Shown here in pieces: positions 22,669 through 34,603 of a stretch of DNA of 64,000 nt. The stretch is from positions 124,001-188,000 of the forward strand of contig JAWWNJ010000085.1 in the NCBI GenBank assembly GCA_037176885.1, written 5' to 3'. Numbering within the stretch: the first letter of the stretch is position 1; each line of letters opens with the position of its first letter. The notes beneath the pieces are model-generated. The model did no database searches, was not told where the DNA came from, and worked only from the letters and a program-made list of their open reading frames with translations. The DNA is from Favolaschia claudopus. Its lineage: Eukaryota > Basidiomycota > Agaricomycetes > Agaricales > Mycenaceae. A program made the translations under genes and the position numbers.

Positions 22669-25378
22669 TCCCCATCTCCCCCCACTTCTCTCCCACTTCC
22701 CTCTACCCTCTCCTGCCTCCTCCTGCCTCTTTCGATACCTTCCCCGACCTCTACCAACATCTCCTCGACCCCCGCGGGCTTCCCTTCCCGACGGTTCGAC
22801 TTTGGCGCCGACATTGACCTCGACGACCGCGACGCCACCCGAGGTATACCGCCTCGTTCCTCCTTATTTGTGCTCTAATACTCATTTCTAGGTTTCTGTG
22901 CAACTCTTGCTCAAGTAGCCTTAGCAATACGGTCGCTGGCTTCGAGTTGGGCGCATGTCGAACTTCAACATTGGTATGTTTCTCTTACTTCTGATTGAGC
23001 TGCCTTAATCACTGACTACTCTACAGCATTTCATCGTTAGATTCTGCCCGCTCGTTGCGCTCCCAAACCCACTTTCGCCAACCTCGAGTTCAACACCGTT
23101 CGATTTCGATTCAGTCCGGGTGGGTGTTCACGAGCTTGAATGGGTTGGATACGGTTTTCTAAACTAACAGGTGCGTCTCTTCATTCTATTTCTTTGTTCC
23201 CTTTCAACGTTCAACTGACCCGCCTTAATTCTAGTTCACCAACTTTTTGTAATCGATGCAAACGATTCACTCCGAACGATACCAATGGGTACGTTTTCGT
23301 TCAATCTTTTATTTCAATTTCAACTTCGTTGACCTTCCTCTAGATTACTTCGATTTCAATTCAACGAACGCGTTCAAAGCCGGATTTTGTTGCTGTTCGA
23401 GCGTTGAAGTCTTTACATTGGTTTGGGTTTTGGGTTTTGTTCAAACGGTGCGTCGTTCTTAACTCTTCGTTCAATTCAACTATGGAACTCACTCGTTCCC
23501 TTTCTACAGCTCGCCGAGTTGACCGATTCGGTCTCGATTCAACTTGAAATTCAACTCAACAGGTGCGTCTCCTTGTTCAAGTTGAATCGCAACTAAACTG
23601 ACTTTCCGCTCCTCTAGAACTTGAATTCCGAGCACATTCACATCGGTATGTATTCTATGGTTGTTTCAACTTGAATACGCTAGCTTACCTTCTATTTTAC
23701 AGACCCACTGCTGTTTGTTGGCCTCGGATTGCGGGGAGAGTTTTGTTTGGATTAAATATTGGGTTCGGTTTTAATGGTGCGTCTCTTTAACTGGTTGATT
23801 TCTATTCAATTCAACTCACTTGACTCTTGTAGACTCTGTATTCACACGGGTTGACGGATTGGTCGCGATTTGCCTCAATTGAATTGGTGCGTCCTTCTTG
23901 ATCCTTCCTTTACAGTCAACATAGCTGACTTCGGTTGAATCGATAGCCACGCTTCCACTCTGTGGTTGGTGCGTGGCCTCTACGCTTCCTTTATTTCCAT
24001 TTACTGACTCGATTATTTTCGACTTTTGGAGTTTGCCTTCGAACCTCGATGGATTAACTGTGAGGCTGAAAGGAGGGATACTACTAGGCCGTTGAAGGTG
24101 CGTTTCATTTCAATCTGCCATCATTGACCTCTACTGACTCGTTTCGATTTCCAGCAGACTGTACGACGCCCATCTCAATGGTGCGCTCTCGATGATTTCA
24201 ATCCCTACTGATTTTGTTTTGAAGCAGTCGAGTTGAACGAAGACTTTGGGGTTGGACCTGTTTATGGCTGAGATACGGTTGCAGGTCCGTCACATTCTAT
24301 CCTCTCGCTATACTTTCGTTCCACTGACCCTTTGACTTATTTACAGTTGTTGATTTCGGGACGGACTGACTTTCGAGTCAACGAAGGCAGGTATGTAATC
24401 ATTGACTTTGTATCGATCCTATCAAGGCATTACTGACTCGACTCAGGGACTCACGCCTCGCCTTTTCATCTCAAGCCTTCGCCCGGTGAGTTTACTCTAT
24501 TCAATTTGTTTCACTGTTGACCTTCTCTTTCATTCAGATACCGTTCGTCGAGTTGTGGGTTCAAGCATTCAATTCAGCGACGCCGACTTGTCTGAATCCT
24601 ATCCTGAGTTGACTTCAAGGTAACGGTGTGTCTCGGCGAGCCCGACTTCATTCAAATAACTGCTGATCCCGACGCTTCATACCTTTAGCCCGAGACGAGG
24701 AGATTATCGCCGTATTCACGCAGTCATGCCGCCGCTTGCAAGTTGGGTCGTTGGATTGCAGGCGGCGTATACATTGGAGACTCGGTTCTATTGGTTATGA
24801 GGTATGTTTGGACTTTTGATCTTCGTTCATATTCAAGTACTAACTAACTCAGAGAGTCCTTGTATCATCCATTTCGACTTGGACTTGGCGTTGCCAAGGT
24901 ACGTTTGCTTTGAGTTGGTTTGAGTTCGAGGTTGTTGACGGGACTTGGGGACTCATAGATAGATATAATAAGGTACTAGTAGTACTCTGAATCCCTCCCT
25001 TGACTCGTACCTCGACTCGGATGGTGCGCACAAGGTACGTCGACCTTGACTTGAAGTATTGTCTAGTTGACTGACTGACTTGTTATCTTACAGTGGCTCG
25101 AGCTATCCTTGAAGCTTGAAGCTCGAAGTCGTTTGGTTTCGCCGGAACGAGGTGAGGCTTCCTTTTTAATTATCTACTTTGATTCAGCACTGAATTATAC
25201 CTCCAGCGCATACACTCGAGGAAATGACCCAAGTCAGGTACGTCGTCGAATGTATCCTATTACTACTTGGATGCTCATTTGGATGCTCATTGACAGATTT
25301 AGACGCGCGCCGGACGGGACGAAGTAAATACTTGTAGATAGGATCCTCATGTAGACTTGAATTTGTTTCGTGTACAAG
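22669..25378 (+). ncRNA. Intron-dense rightward transcript (unit 3)
   Basis: Copy of the transcript at 2,692-5,400, with TATA box at 22,640-22,646. It differs by several one-base indels inside exons and introns (for example near 23,121, 24,090 and 24,151) that leave the splice signals readable. Indels inside exons are easier to tolerate in a non-coding RNA, but could also be assembly error. Confidence 0.6.
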
Positions 25379-25504
25379 TAGATTAGATTCGAGTCAATGC
25401 AATTGAATTCAAATGAACTACGTAGATACAAACAAGTAGAATTACTTGACTAACTATCTACATACGAAACGCACTATAAAAGCGGCCATACGAGCCAGCG
25501 CGGG

Positions 25505-26680
25505 GCAACTCGAAGGGCAGCCGAAGGCTGGGGCGGCAGGGTTTTGTCGCAGATGGTATGTTTTGATGCGGTATTCACCGTTTAAAGGGTTTCGCTGACT
25601 TGTATTCGTAGGTGGTGCGCGAAGCGTCGACTTGGGGTTAGCTGGCGGAAGCCGAGGGGTCGTGGTGAGGCGACCGTGTGTCGAAGGTCAGCAGTGCTGA
25701 AGTAACGGTGCGTATCGACGCACCTTGGTATTCAAATGCCCACTGACTTGATTGTAGATCGCTGCGGGAATGCGATCGTTCTACTTACAAGGCGAAGGCG
25801 AGTCAGCACAGGCGGAATGGGAGGTGAGCAACGCACCTTCATCGAGCAACAATACATAACAATCCAAGATATGTTGGTACAGGTCTATGGGCTGCAAGGA
25901 AGACGGTCAGAGGGAGATTGGTAAAGGTGCGTAGCGACGCACTGTTCTTGAATTCCTGGCTAACTCATTTGTACGCGGCACCACAGACGAAGCACGTGGG
26001 GTTTGTAGACTGGTGAAGAAGTCAGCGCCACGCGTGGGGTGTAAAGGTAAAGGCAAAGCAAACGTACCGTTCTTGAAGGGATTGCGCTCACGAACATTCT
26101 TCCAGTTGTCTGCACATCCGAGCGCGTCTTCCTGTCGCGTTGGATTGCTGGTAATGCGCTGGAAACCGAGAAGGCAGCGCACAGGACAGACTGGTTGGTG
26201 AGTCAATGCATTCGAGGAATGAACGGGAGGCGAAGTCAAGGGGGCGTCAAATTGAAGTTGCAGGAAAGGACGATTGAGTGAGAGTCAGGACTTGGCGTAG
26301 GAGAGCGATTTGGGTGGAGAGCGCATTCTGCCGGTGCCGATGGATGGTAAGGGCCTTTGACTACGAGGGACTTGAATTCGGGCAAGACTGGCCCAGCGGG
26401 AAATAAGGAAGCCATCGGAGAGGCATGAATACCCAGTGCTGTGGCGTCGAAACTTGAAAGGGCCAGCCAGGTACGTGTAGTGGTCAAGAACAACCTTCAC
26501 CGGCAATTCCCGCGGTGTTTGAAACTCAATTCGGATTCGGGAATTGCAAGTCTGTAGAATCTCTGTTACTTGGTCAATACAAATGAATACATTGTGTTAG
26601 CACTCTATCCTCGCCGGTAAGTATAGACTATTGTAGATGTAAGTAAATCCTTCCTCTCCTCCATCATGTAAGTAAGTAGA
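25505..26680 (+). ncRNA. Second rightward spliced transcript (unit 3)
   Basis: Copy of the transcript at 5,530-6,700. TATAAAA at 25,475-25,481; donor hairpins near 25,707 and 25,927 are kept. It converges on the complete AFG1 gene. Confidence 0.5.
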
Positions 26681-26700
26681 TCAGTACTCCGTCTTCAAGA

Positions 26701-28590
26701 TTAGTTATTAGATTCATCAGCCGCTCCTACAGCGCCCATTCCCGCAGTCTCCGCCCACTCCTTACTCTCCATCTGTACAAGCCGAGAACAAGCCCGCGCA
26801 AAAGCGAAAATCTCCTCTTCGCCTGTGAACATAGAACTCTTCCCGACCAAGTCGGGCGAGAGACCCTATGCGACAAATGGCTTAGTAGATGTAGCAGTTC
26901 GAATTGTGATAGACTGACCAGATCGTCCATGACGCCTCGCATGTGGTCAGACATTCCCTCCGTCTTTTCAGGTTCGCCTGCGAAGACTTGGTATATTGGC
27001 ACTTCAGAGGTAATAAACAGCCGCGTCTGGAATGAGGTTAGGGATGACTTCTTCTGGCCGAAGCAAGAACAGAACATACCTTGCTTTCATAACAAGCTGC
27101 ACGGTGGACCGTCAGCTGAGAAAAATATCGAAAAATTCCACTCACCGTCTATAAATGTAATAAATCTCCGGGCGAGATCCTTGCGATCGACGCCCATCTT
27201 CCATACGTCGAGAAGAAACACGGTCCCGAAGACGCGTGTAATCTCAAGATAATCCGCTGCACTCAGCGGATTTCCGCACAATTCCTGGAACGTGAATTTT
27301 GCCACGTTCGAGGTGGAAGCGGGAATGAGGAGCGTTCGCCCCCAGATTTGCAGTTTGCGGTTCTGGACAACACGCTCCGATTGGGTGAGGGACTCGAATA
27401 TTGAATCTATGGTCTTGCTGGTTTGCGGTGACAAAGGGTGGTGGTAAGGCTTAATTGAAGAGGCGGCCCGCGCCATGCGTCGGTAATCTGTGGACGAGAT
27501 CAAATTCCATACATGCAAAAAGGACAAACAATTATACCTGTACCGGAGTCGAGGTCGGTGACCTCAAACTGCGTCTTCAACAGCTCGATGGTAGGGATAA
27601 AGCTCGAGCGTTGAATACCATTCTTGTATAAATCATCGGGGTGACGACTGTCATCCAGTCAGCGGATGGCCGCACATTATTCAGCCGCCAGCTCACTTGG
27701 AAGTCATCACACAGACCACTCCAAAATTTAAAAGGCTCTCTAACAGGCGCCGTAAAATCATCGCATCAGCGATATCCGTTACCTGTGCCACGCATGAACA
27801 AGTGCGGAATAGCTGGAGAACCAAACCAACAATACCTGGAATTCGTCGAAACATAGCACCGAGGCCTCGTTCGCGAGGTCTCGTGCGACGGGTAATATTG
27901 GATCTCCAACATTTCCAGCACGGGCCTTGATGGCATGTATTCGTTTGTGCACATCGATCATGAAGGCATGAAAATGTACGCGTCGTTTGCGCTTAATACC
28001 CGCGGGAAGGGTCGAATAAAAGAGGTCCATGAGCATTGTTTTCCCAGTACCTACGTCCCCATAGAGGTATAAGCCCTTTGGTGCATTCGGAGGCGGGGCA
28101 ATAGGATCGGTGTTTATACGGAATGATTCATCCAGCGAGGAACGTATACGAGAAAACTGTACTGCAACAATCACGCAATTTTTCAAGCAATCTGTGGATA
28201 TCGACGCACCAATGAAGGGGCCGGAGGCGGTGGAATTCTGGGAGGATGATAGTGGACCAGTTTATCGTGCAAATCCTGGAGTTTCTGTATTATTCGAGTC
28301 TGGTGGTCGTCCCCTCTCAGGACACCGGTTCGAACGAGCTTTCTATACTGTGGTAACGGTTCTGGGAAAAGTCTATGGTCGAAATATAGCAAAGAAGACG
28401 CATATTTCACAGTACCATTTGAAAATTCGTCAGCCCGCGTTGTTTCGGGAGGCGGCGGAACGTGTCGAGACGACGATTCTGCCGCGTGGGCGAGACTAGA
28501 CTGGAGTCTTCTCCGAGGCGCATACGCCGCAAATGTTCCGGGGCGAAGTGAGAGCCTCCTCGCCGCCAGAACTACTCTCCAATAGTTCAT
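26701..28590 (-). CDS. AFG1: AFG1-family mitochondrial AAA-type ATPase, complete copy
   Basis: AFG1/LACE1 proteins are mitochondrial ATPases, related to bacterial ZapE, linked to turnover of respiratory-chain subunits. I built eight exons: 28,590-28,210, 28,156-27,836, 27,782-27,697, 27,647-27,538, 27,487-27,146, 27,096-27,080, 27,026-26,919 and 26,865-26,701. They sum to 1,530 nt (509 codons plus stop), close to the usual family length. Walker A (GLYLYGDVGTGKT), Walker B (CFDEFQ) and the following VTDIADA and MTSNR motifs are visible. The N-terminus is Arg-rich and suits mitochondrial import. The start is the ATG at 28,590. Exon 6 has only 17 nt. This is the only copy with a 5' end, because it sits at the array edge; codons 1-22 lie outside the repeat. 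Confidence 0.92.
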
Positions 28591-29070
28591 AGTCGACGGC
28601 AAGAGTAAGTTCGGGAAGCAAACTAGTTACCGAGGTTCCCTCCCTCTTCCACAACCAAGCTTGAGGTTGGCCTGAAGACGACTGCGACGTCGATGTAGAA
28701 GGCTTGGAACTTGCGGGATCGAGTCAAAGGGCAAGCGATGGTCCGTGCCGGGACCGGAGTCTCAGATAATTCCTCCTGTCTCGAACCAATTCGAACTGAA
28801 CAAGCTCGATTGTGAGCAAGTGGCGGCGTTGTGCAGTCTCCAGGCTGCAGATAAGAGAGCCAGCGTAGAACAGTGCGGCAGAAAATACCGGGACACGACC
28901 CTGGCCCTCAACCGGTTTGAATTCAAAGTGGTGGTTCTCATCAAAACTTTATTTTGGCTGTACTCACTAGTGGTTGAACTCTGACGAGCTTCGACGTCCC
29001 CGGGACAAGCTACAGTCCCCTCGTAATTTCGCATCTTCTTTGCAGTCTCGTCGGACCGCTGTTGAACTGC
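28591..29070. other. Intergenic region right of the array
   Basis: Unique sequence between the divergent AFG1 and the unrecognised gene at 29,071. A frame open from about 28,680 to 28,984 has no ATG and I do not connect it to a gene. Probably promoter and 5' leader sequence for both neighbours. Confidence 0.5.
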
Positions 29071-30473
29071 ATGTCGGTGACAATCGAGAAGGTTTGACGC
29101 TTAGTATAGTCCGCCTTGAATTCGAGTCGTTCAACTGGCATGTAAAATCAGCGCGCTGAAACATTGTGTCAAACCCTGAACCTCGGTGGAGCAAGAAGCA
29201 AAATCTTTGACAATTTTCTGGCACGTTCCCTCAACGACTCTGATTTTGTCTGTCTGCTCATCTACCCGCTTTCACAGCGAGTCATTCAAGACCAAGTTGT
29301 TCTTCATTGCGATATCAAACGTCGTTCGCACAAGCAGCTCGAAAATGTTCAATCTTTGATCCAAGAAGTAACTTGCCAATTTCTCTTCACGTATCATTAC
29401 CTTTTATCCCGACTCTTAGATTGTTGAGTTATTTCCGGGATACCTCAACAACGCTCATCCAAATGAACAAGAACGCATCGACAACCTGAGACTTTACCTC
29501 TGTTGTTATTTAGACGAGGATCTTGTCGGATCCACAGCTGAGGCAGTTTTTTCCTTCGCTATCCCAACATGATGTCTCTGAACAAAGTTACAGGACTCGT
29601 CATCGTCCGAGACTGGCTCCGAACCCGAACCCGAATCCGAATCTGATTCTGACCTCGATGCCGATGTCTTCAGTGACCCTGAAGACACGATAGAAACGCG
29701 CGGAAGGGAGAGTACTCCATTCTTTTCCTCGCCTATGGACGGCATTGTGGCCACAGAGACTAGTTCCATGAACCACGGCGAAGATCTTGACCTTGAGGAC
29801 TCGAGGATCAGTGATGCATCCTTCGTATCCGCTTTTCCAGAGAATTTACCTTCTCTCCATTCCAGCGACGATGATCCAATATCACAGTTTTTAACACATT
29901 GCAGACCGTCGATGGAGCACTGTGCTGCAGCCCTTCAGTCTGCTGGGGTGTTTGTCAGCGACCATTTGGTCGGCATGTCTCGATGGAGTGACGAAACTCT
30001 TTCGCACTTCCTGATCAGCAACGAAATTGCAAACAGCGCTGATGAACTACAAGCTATGATTGAAGGTTTCGCTGTATGTTCATGTTGCTCTTCAAGTGTT
30101 ATCCGTCGCTCAGCGTCCAATCTTTCAGCGTATCCTAGCAGATTCACCGCCGCCCGAGCACCTCGAATCGCCCGACCCTGTTACGGAGTTTTGCGAGAAT
30201 TGCTGCCCATCCATGGGTCATTGTGCTGACCCGTTTCGAGCCACCGGCGTGGTCAACTGGGATGCTTTGATTGGGATGTCGAGATGGAGCGATGACGGCC
30301 TCTCGCACTTTTTGAAAAACAACAAAATAGCTCTTACACCACTCGAGCGCCAAGCGCTCATTGTGGGTTTTTCGGTACGTTTTCCATGTTTTTCTTCGAT
30401 GTCCAACAAGCTCAACTTCATTTCAGTGTCTTCTGCTAGAATCCACACGTCCGGCTTCTGCGATGTCTCTGTG
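29071..30473 (+). CDS. Unrecognised acidic protein with a duplicated ~70-residue domain
   Basis: My model starts at the ATG at 29,071 (MSVTIEK), skips an intron to 29,152, and continues through introns ending near 29,422 and 29,593. A helical N-terminal part is followed by an acidic Ser/Glu/Pro tract (SEPEPESESDSD). Two copies of a domain follow, each with PSM(E/G)HCA, GMSRWSD and LSHFL motifs: about 29,870-30,065 and 30,170-30,372. A separate intron follows each copy (30,073-30,112 and 30,376-30,426), so the domain duplicated together with its intron. The frame ends at 30,473. The first exons are less certain than the repeats. I know no family with this domain and assign no function. Confidence 0.7.
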
Positions 30474-30846
30474 AATATACAAAGACGGGGGAGTAGACAT
30501 TCTTGAGTTGGGGGTTAGTGTGCTTGAGACGAGATTTGATAGCATCTAGAACGGTCTGTTGAACAAATTTGAACCATGGGAAGCATAACTTCAAATAGCG
30601 ATTTTCTTTTGTTCAAATTTCAACCCATCGCAAAGCAATGGTGCATTGAGTTGAACCTCAGATGTGTGAGGCACCCATGAATCACAAGTAAAACATGCAT
30701 TAGTTCGGCAAAAGAACAGCTGGTAATACAAGTACAATTGTTAAATCTGGCTAATGTTCAACCTCAAGTATTGCGAAAGTTTGTATCTGTTCCTAGAATC
30801 TATTCCGCAGTCAGAATTCTACACGATAGCCATGACAGCAGAGGAC
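30474..30846. other. Convergent 3' flanks
   Basis: No coding or RNA gene seen. Probably the 3' untranslated regions of the convergent genes on both sides. Confidence 0.5.
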
Positions 30847-31470
30847 TCACCGAATAATGGGCTGATCATTGGCAAGTACGGCCACAATGGCTGACACCCA
30901 GGTTACCGCTCCAATCCACATCCGAGTTCTATGCAGGGATCTCCATTTGTCCAACCCGTCCAGCACAAATTCTTGTTCTTTCATGTCCATCGGTTTGACC
31001 GAGTGCGCACGCAAAGTTCCCATAAGGCGGTTGTTAAGCGCGAGCATGAACATCACGGTGTATACTAGGACGGTAATGCCGCTGACGGCACCCACAGCAA
31101 GGATGTTGCGGAGAGGCCCCGCAGGAGTATTATAGCTGCACACGGCAAGCGAAAGTCCGGCTAAGACAGACGAAGTGGGCATGTGGAGCTTTGAACAACA
31201 TTCAATGTGAGAATACTACCGTTTGATTAGAAAAACTCACTGCTGCGATCCCGTAGAAGTGATTCCAGAGAGCGAGTCGGTCTACAACAGGTAGATTCGT
31301 GTTTCCCCGCTCTGTGGCAGGCATAACGCCAAAGTACGCAGCGCCGAGGTTGCCCAAAGTGAAATACGAGGAAGAGATAAGCCTGTGCGTCCTGGTTAAT
31401 CCTACAAAGCTATATCAAACAAGCCATAGATGTACCCAGTTACGAGCGCGATATGTCCGGGAGAAGGCAT
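30847..31470 (-). CDS. DUF1772 (anthrone oxygenase-like) membrane protein
   Basis: Three exons (31,470-31,436, 31,391-31,241, 31,188-30,847) give 175 codons. The product has four hydrophobic segments and the family pattern: G near the end of TM1, a WNHFYGIAA stretch, and a late LDKWRSLHRTRMW segment between TM3 and TM4. DUF1772 includes noranthrone monooxygenases (HypC, AgnL-like) that oxidise polyketide anthrones, but most basidiomycete members have no known role. No polyketide synthase is nearby, so membership in a biosynthetic cluster is not supported. Confidence 0.8.
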
Positions 31471-32076
31471 TGCTGAGAAGACTCTGAAGTCGAGATGGCG
31501 GGTGGTTAGTCGAAAGTGTGAGATCTATGAAGGTTATTTATACGGTGACGGAGCCGTGAACGCGTCCTTGACGCGCAACGCCCGATCATCTAAATTGGCT
31601 AATTTCACCGAACATCCGGTGGAATTTGGCCAAAGCGCACTCTAGGCTGCCGCATTCTGAATGAGACAGGCCAACGCCCGCAGTCATTTAAACGGAACGT
31701 GCTTGATGTAACCTTTCTTTGTAACTTGGAGCGACTCGGCGCGACGTACGTGTGCGTCCGGTGTTATGCTTTGTAAGTTGTCGACGAGGGTTTGAGCTCA
31801 TGAATTGGAATCATCAAGCTTGCGAAAAGGCGATGGTCTGTAAGCTTGTAAAACTTGAGAAGATGCACAAAAAGGCCAAAGTGAAAGGCAACAAGAACTC
31901 AAAGGAGGCAAAATTTGATCGGTAACCGGGTAAAATTTCGGCCGAACTGTGAACAAACTCAAGCCCCACTTACTCAGAGCTCTGCATGTCGTTTCGGGAA
32001 GAGCTTTAACAATTCAAAGGTACATAGACCTTGTACAGATTTATTGACTTTGGGAACAGATTTGATTCCAACAATA
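31471..32076. other. Intergenic region
   Basis: Between the start of the DUF1772 gene and the 3' end of MCC beta. The open frames seen here are antisense to the MCC beta end. No RNA gene seen. Confidence 0.5.
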
Positions 32077-34603
32077 TTACATTCGGAATACCCCGAACCC
32101 TCTCCCCGCACCATCCCAGGTCGTCGACTCTGGTCTCTGAGCACCTGCACCGGTCGAGGTCCTAGCCGCCAACCCAAGCGCAAGCCCCAATACGTCCCGC
32201 GTATCCGTCGGCCTAATGATACCGTCGTCCCATAGCCGTGCAGTCGAATATAACGCTGTTGACTGGTGCTCAATCTCCGATTGCAAGGACGAGTGTTGGG
32301 AGGGGTCTCTGATTAAGCTCTTGTGAGCGACTACAGGCGGACGAGAACTAGAGAGACAGACTTGGAGACGGTGGACATGACTTGGGAGAGCTGCGAAGAG
32401 CCCATGACCGAAACTTTGGCATTCTGCAATGCAACAGGATTAAGCTGGGCAATGACATAGGAATGGGTGAGGCAACATACCGGCCACATCCATAAGAATC
32501 TCGGCGAGTACTGTTTGTAATCAGTAAACTATCAACAAAAATCAAAGATACGAACCGCTCGTCCGGCCATTCCTTTTTATACGATGTTTAACTCAAGTAT
32601 GGGAGGCAGCAGAAGAAAAGCCTACCATAATTCCCCGCACCGAAGGAGCCACCAACGATGACGGTGAGCTTGGGCACATCAGCGCAAGCCACAGCGCGCA
32701 CCATCTTTGCCCCTGCAGAACAACATTACCAAAACTTTGACAAATGCGAAGGAGTCCTACCATCCTTTGCGATACCTCCTCGTTCGGCCTTGGAACCTAC
32801 CATGTAGCCTAAACAGATACATGAAGACCGATCTTAGAAAGAAACGATAGTGAATCATACCCGTCACGTTAACGAGGAACAGCAACGGAATCTTCCTTTG
32901 CGAACACAATTGAATAAAATGTGTGGCTTTCAACGCCGATGGCGAGAACAATATCCCGTTATTGGCAACTATCCCCACTTCATACCCGTGGATGTGCGCG
33001 AAGCCCTAAACCAAAACTGTTAGGTGATGTGGTTTTCGAGAAGGAACGAAAAAACGCACAGTAAGCATCGTCGTCCCATACTCCTTTTTGAACTCCCTGA
33101 ACCGGCTTCCGTCGACCACACGCGCGATAACGTCCCGCATGTTGAAAGCCTGTCTAATATCGGTGCCAACGATGCCATGCAGCTCTGACGCCGGGAAAAG
33201 GGGGTCCTCAGGCCGAGCCGCTGGCTAAAGACGACTTGAATTGGCGTCTCGTCCAGATTGGGAGATGGGGAGAAAGCTCACTAGACCCTCTACCCCCGGC
33301 AGCTTTCCCCAAATCACCAACCACTTCCCGTGTGATCGCAATCTGAGCCAAGGAAGAGTCAGGAAATCAATGCAGCTCAGAAGAGCAGGTCTTACAGCGT
33401 GCTCGTCGTCGTTCGCTAGATGATCCGTCACTCCGCTCTCACTGGAATGCATCATCCCACCACCGAGGGTTTCTTCGTCCACTTCCTCTCCAGTCGCAGC
33501 CTTCACTAGAGGGGGGCCAGCGAGGAAAATACGTCCTTGGTTTCGGACTATGATGTTCTCATCCGCCATAGCGGGGACGTAGGCGCCACCTGCGAGAACG
33601 AAATTAGTAGCAGTCGCGATATCGGGAAGAAGGTTCTAACCTGCGACTGATATCCCATGTACAGATGCGATCTGGGGGATACCCAGCGCCGACATCTGAG
33701 CCTGGAAAGGGCAGGTTGACGCAGTGTTTTCGGAAAGAATGGGCCATGACCTTACTATATTGTAGAATATCCGCCCGAAGTGCTCCTTGTCAGGGAACAC
33801 ATTAGGTTGATGAGGTAGTGCCGCCCCTGTTCATATAAGTTGTGAAACGCGTCCTGCAGTACAACATCAGAGAATTTCTTACCGCCTGATTCAACTATCT
33901 CCAAAAAATTAATTCGTTATTTAGACTTCGAGCCAAAATAGTCCAAATTCTTACCGACATAGACACAAGGCAGCCGATGCTCCCTCGCTACTTCCTGCGC
34001 ACGAAGCTGTTTTTTGACCTAGCATCCAACCACTGAGATGGTATTTCTCTAATGAAAACGCGTCGGAACTTACGGTCAGAGGGTAGTAGGCACCACCCTT
34101 GACTGTCGGGTCATTCACGATGACCATACATTCGCGCCCACTGATACGCCCGATGCCGGTGATGAGACCCGCTCCGGGAATCGACTCGGGGTAGACTTCG
34201 TGCGCGGCTAGTGGAGAGAGCTCGAGAAACGGGGTGTTTGGATCCAGAAGCAGATTCAGCCTGGATTAAATAGTCAGCACTCGACCCACCATACTTTGCT
34301 AAAGATACGCAAAGCGCAAGATGCGGGCAAAGCGGCAACGTACCTCTCGCGAGGTAGTTTCTTCCCCTTGCTTCGAAAGCGTTCTGCGGCTTTGGAGCCA
34401 CCGCCCAGACGCGCATTCGCCAGCTTAGCCTCTAGATCCGCGACGAGAACGTCCATAGCTTCAGATTTCGCGGCGAATTCGGGGGAGGCGGTCGAGACAA
34501 GGGAGGGGAGGACAGTTGCATGGTACGACCTCCGCTTACATTGCGGAGCGCGCTTGAAGGCAGAAACTAGAGCGGGCGCGCGTAGTAGTGTCCCAGCGTG
34601 CAT
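32077..34603 (-). CDS. mccB: Methylcrotonoyl-CoA carboxylase beta subunit, mitochondrial
   Basis: This is the carboxyltransferase subunit that, with the biotin-bearing alpha subunit, carboxylates 3-methylcrotonyl-CoA in mitochondrial leucine breakdown. The gene has about ten exons. The start at 34,603 gives an Arg-rich import signal ([19 protein letters not shown]). Family motifs in order: an N-terminal [64 protein letters not shown], a late [15 protein letters not shown], and the end GVFRM. The [14 protein letters not shown] and [11 protein letters not shown] stretches are typical of the C-terminal carboxyltransferase half. The last intron uses a GTCTGT donor near 32,360. I see no break in the frame. 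Confidence 0.93.

Larger units (their letters stand above)
1..28523. repeat. Head-to-tail tandem array of a ~9.99-kb unit
   Basis: Position 1 recurs at 9,985 and 19,974, and the similarity runs unbroken between these points. The array holds a partial unit (1-8,546), a full 9,989-bp unit (8,547-18,535) and a full 9,988-bp unit (18,536-28,523). By eye the copies differ mostly by single-base homopolymer indels. Units 2 and 3 share three substitutions in the AFG1 part (near 8,063, 8,075 and 8,095 in unit 1) against unit 1, so they are distinct copies. No ribosomal RNA, transposase, reverse transcriptase, integrase or polymerase is visible. The right edge at 28,523 lies inside AFG1; the left edge lies outside the window, so copy number is unknown. 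Confidence 0.97.
18536..28523. repeat. Array unit 3 (edge copy, 9,988 bp)
   Basis: It matches unit 2 until about 28,194. From there to 28,523 it differs from units 1 and 2 at about 16 of 329 positions, and then continues into unique sequence that supplies the missing 5' end of AFG1. Confidence 0.95.

Noticed and set aside
1..28523. rDNA array as explanation for a ~10-kb tandem repeat
   Set aside because: The unit length is right for fungal rDNA, but none of the highly conserved 18S, 5.8S or 28S sequence is present, and the unit contains a protein gene with introns and many TATA boxes.
1..28523. LTR retrotransposon, Helitron or DNA virus insertion
   Set aside because: No reverse transcriptase, integrase, Rep/helicase, capsid or polymerase frame is found in any reading frame of the unit, and no long terminal repeats other than the unit itself.
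32077..34603. MCC beta as a propionyl-CoA carboxylase beta subunit
   Set aside because: The N-terminal [17 protein letters not shown] region and the GVFRM end fit methylcrotonoyl-CoA carboxylase beta better.
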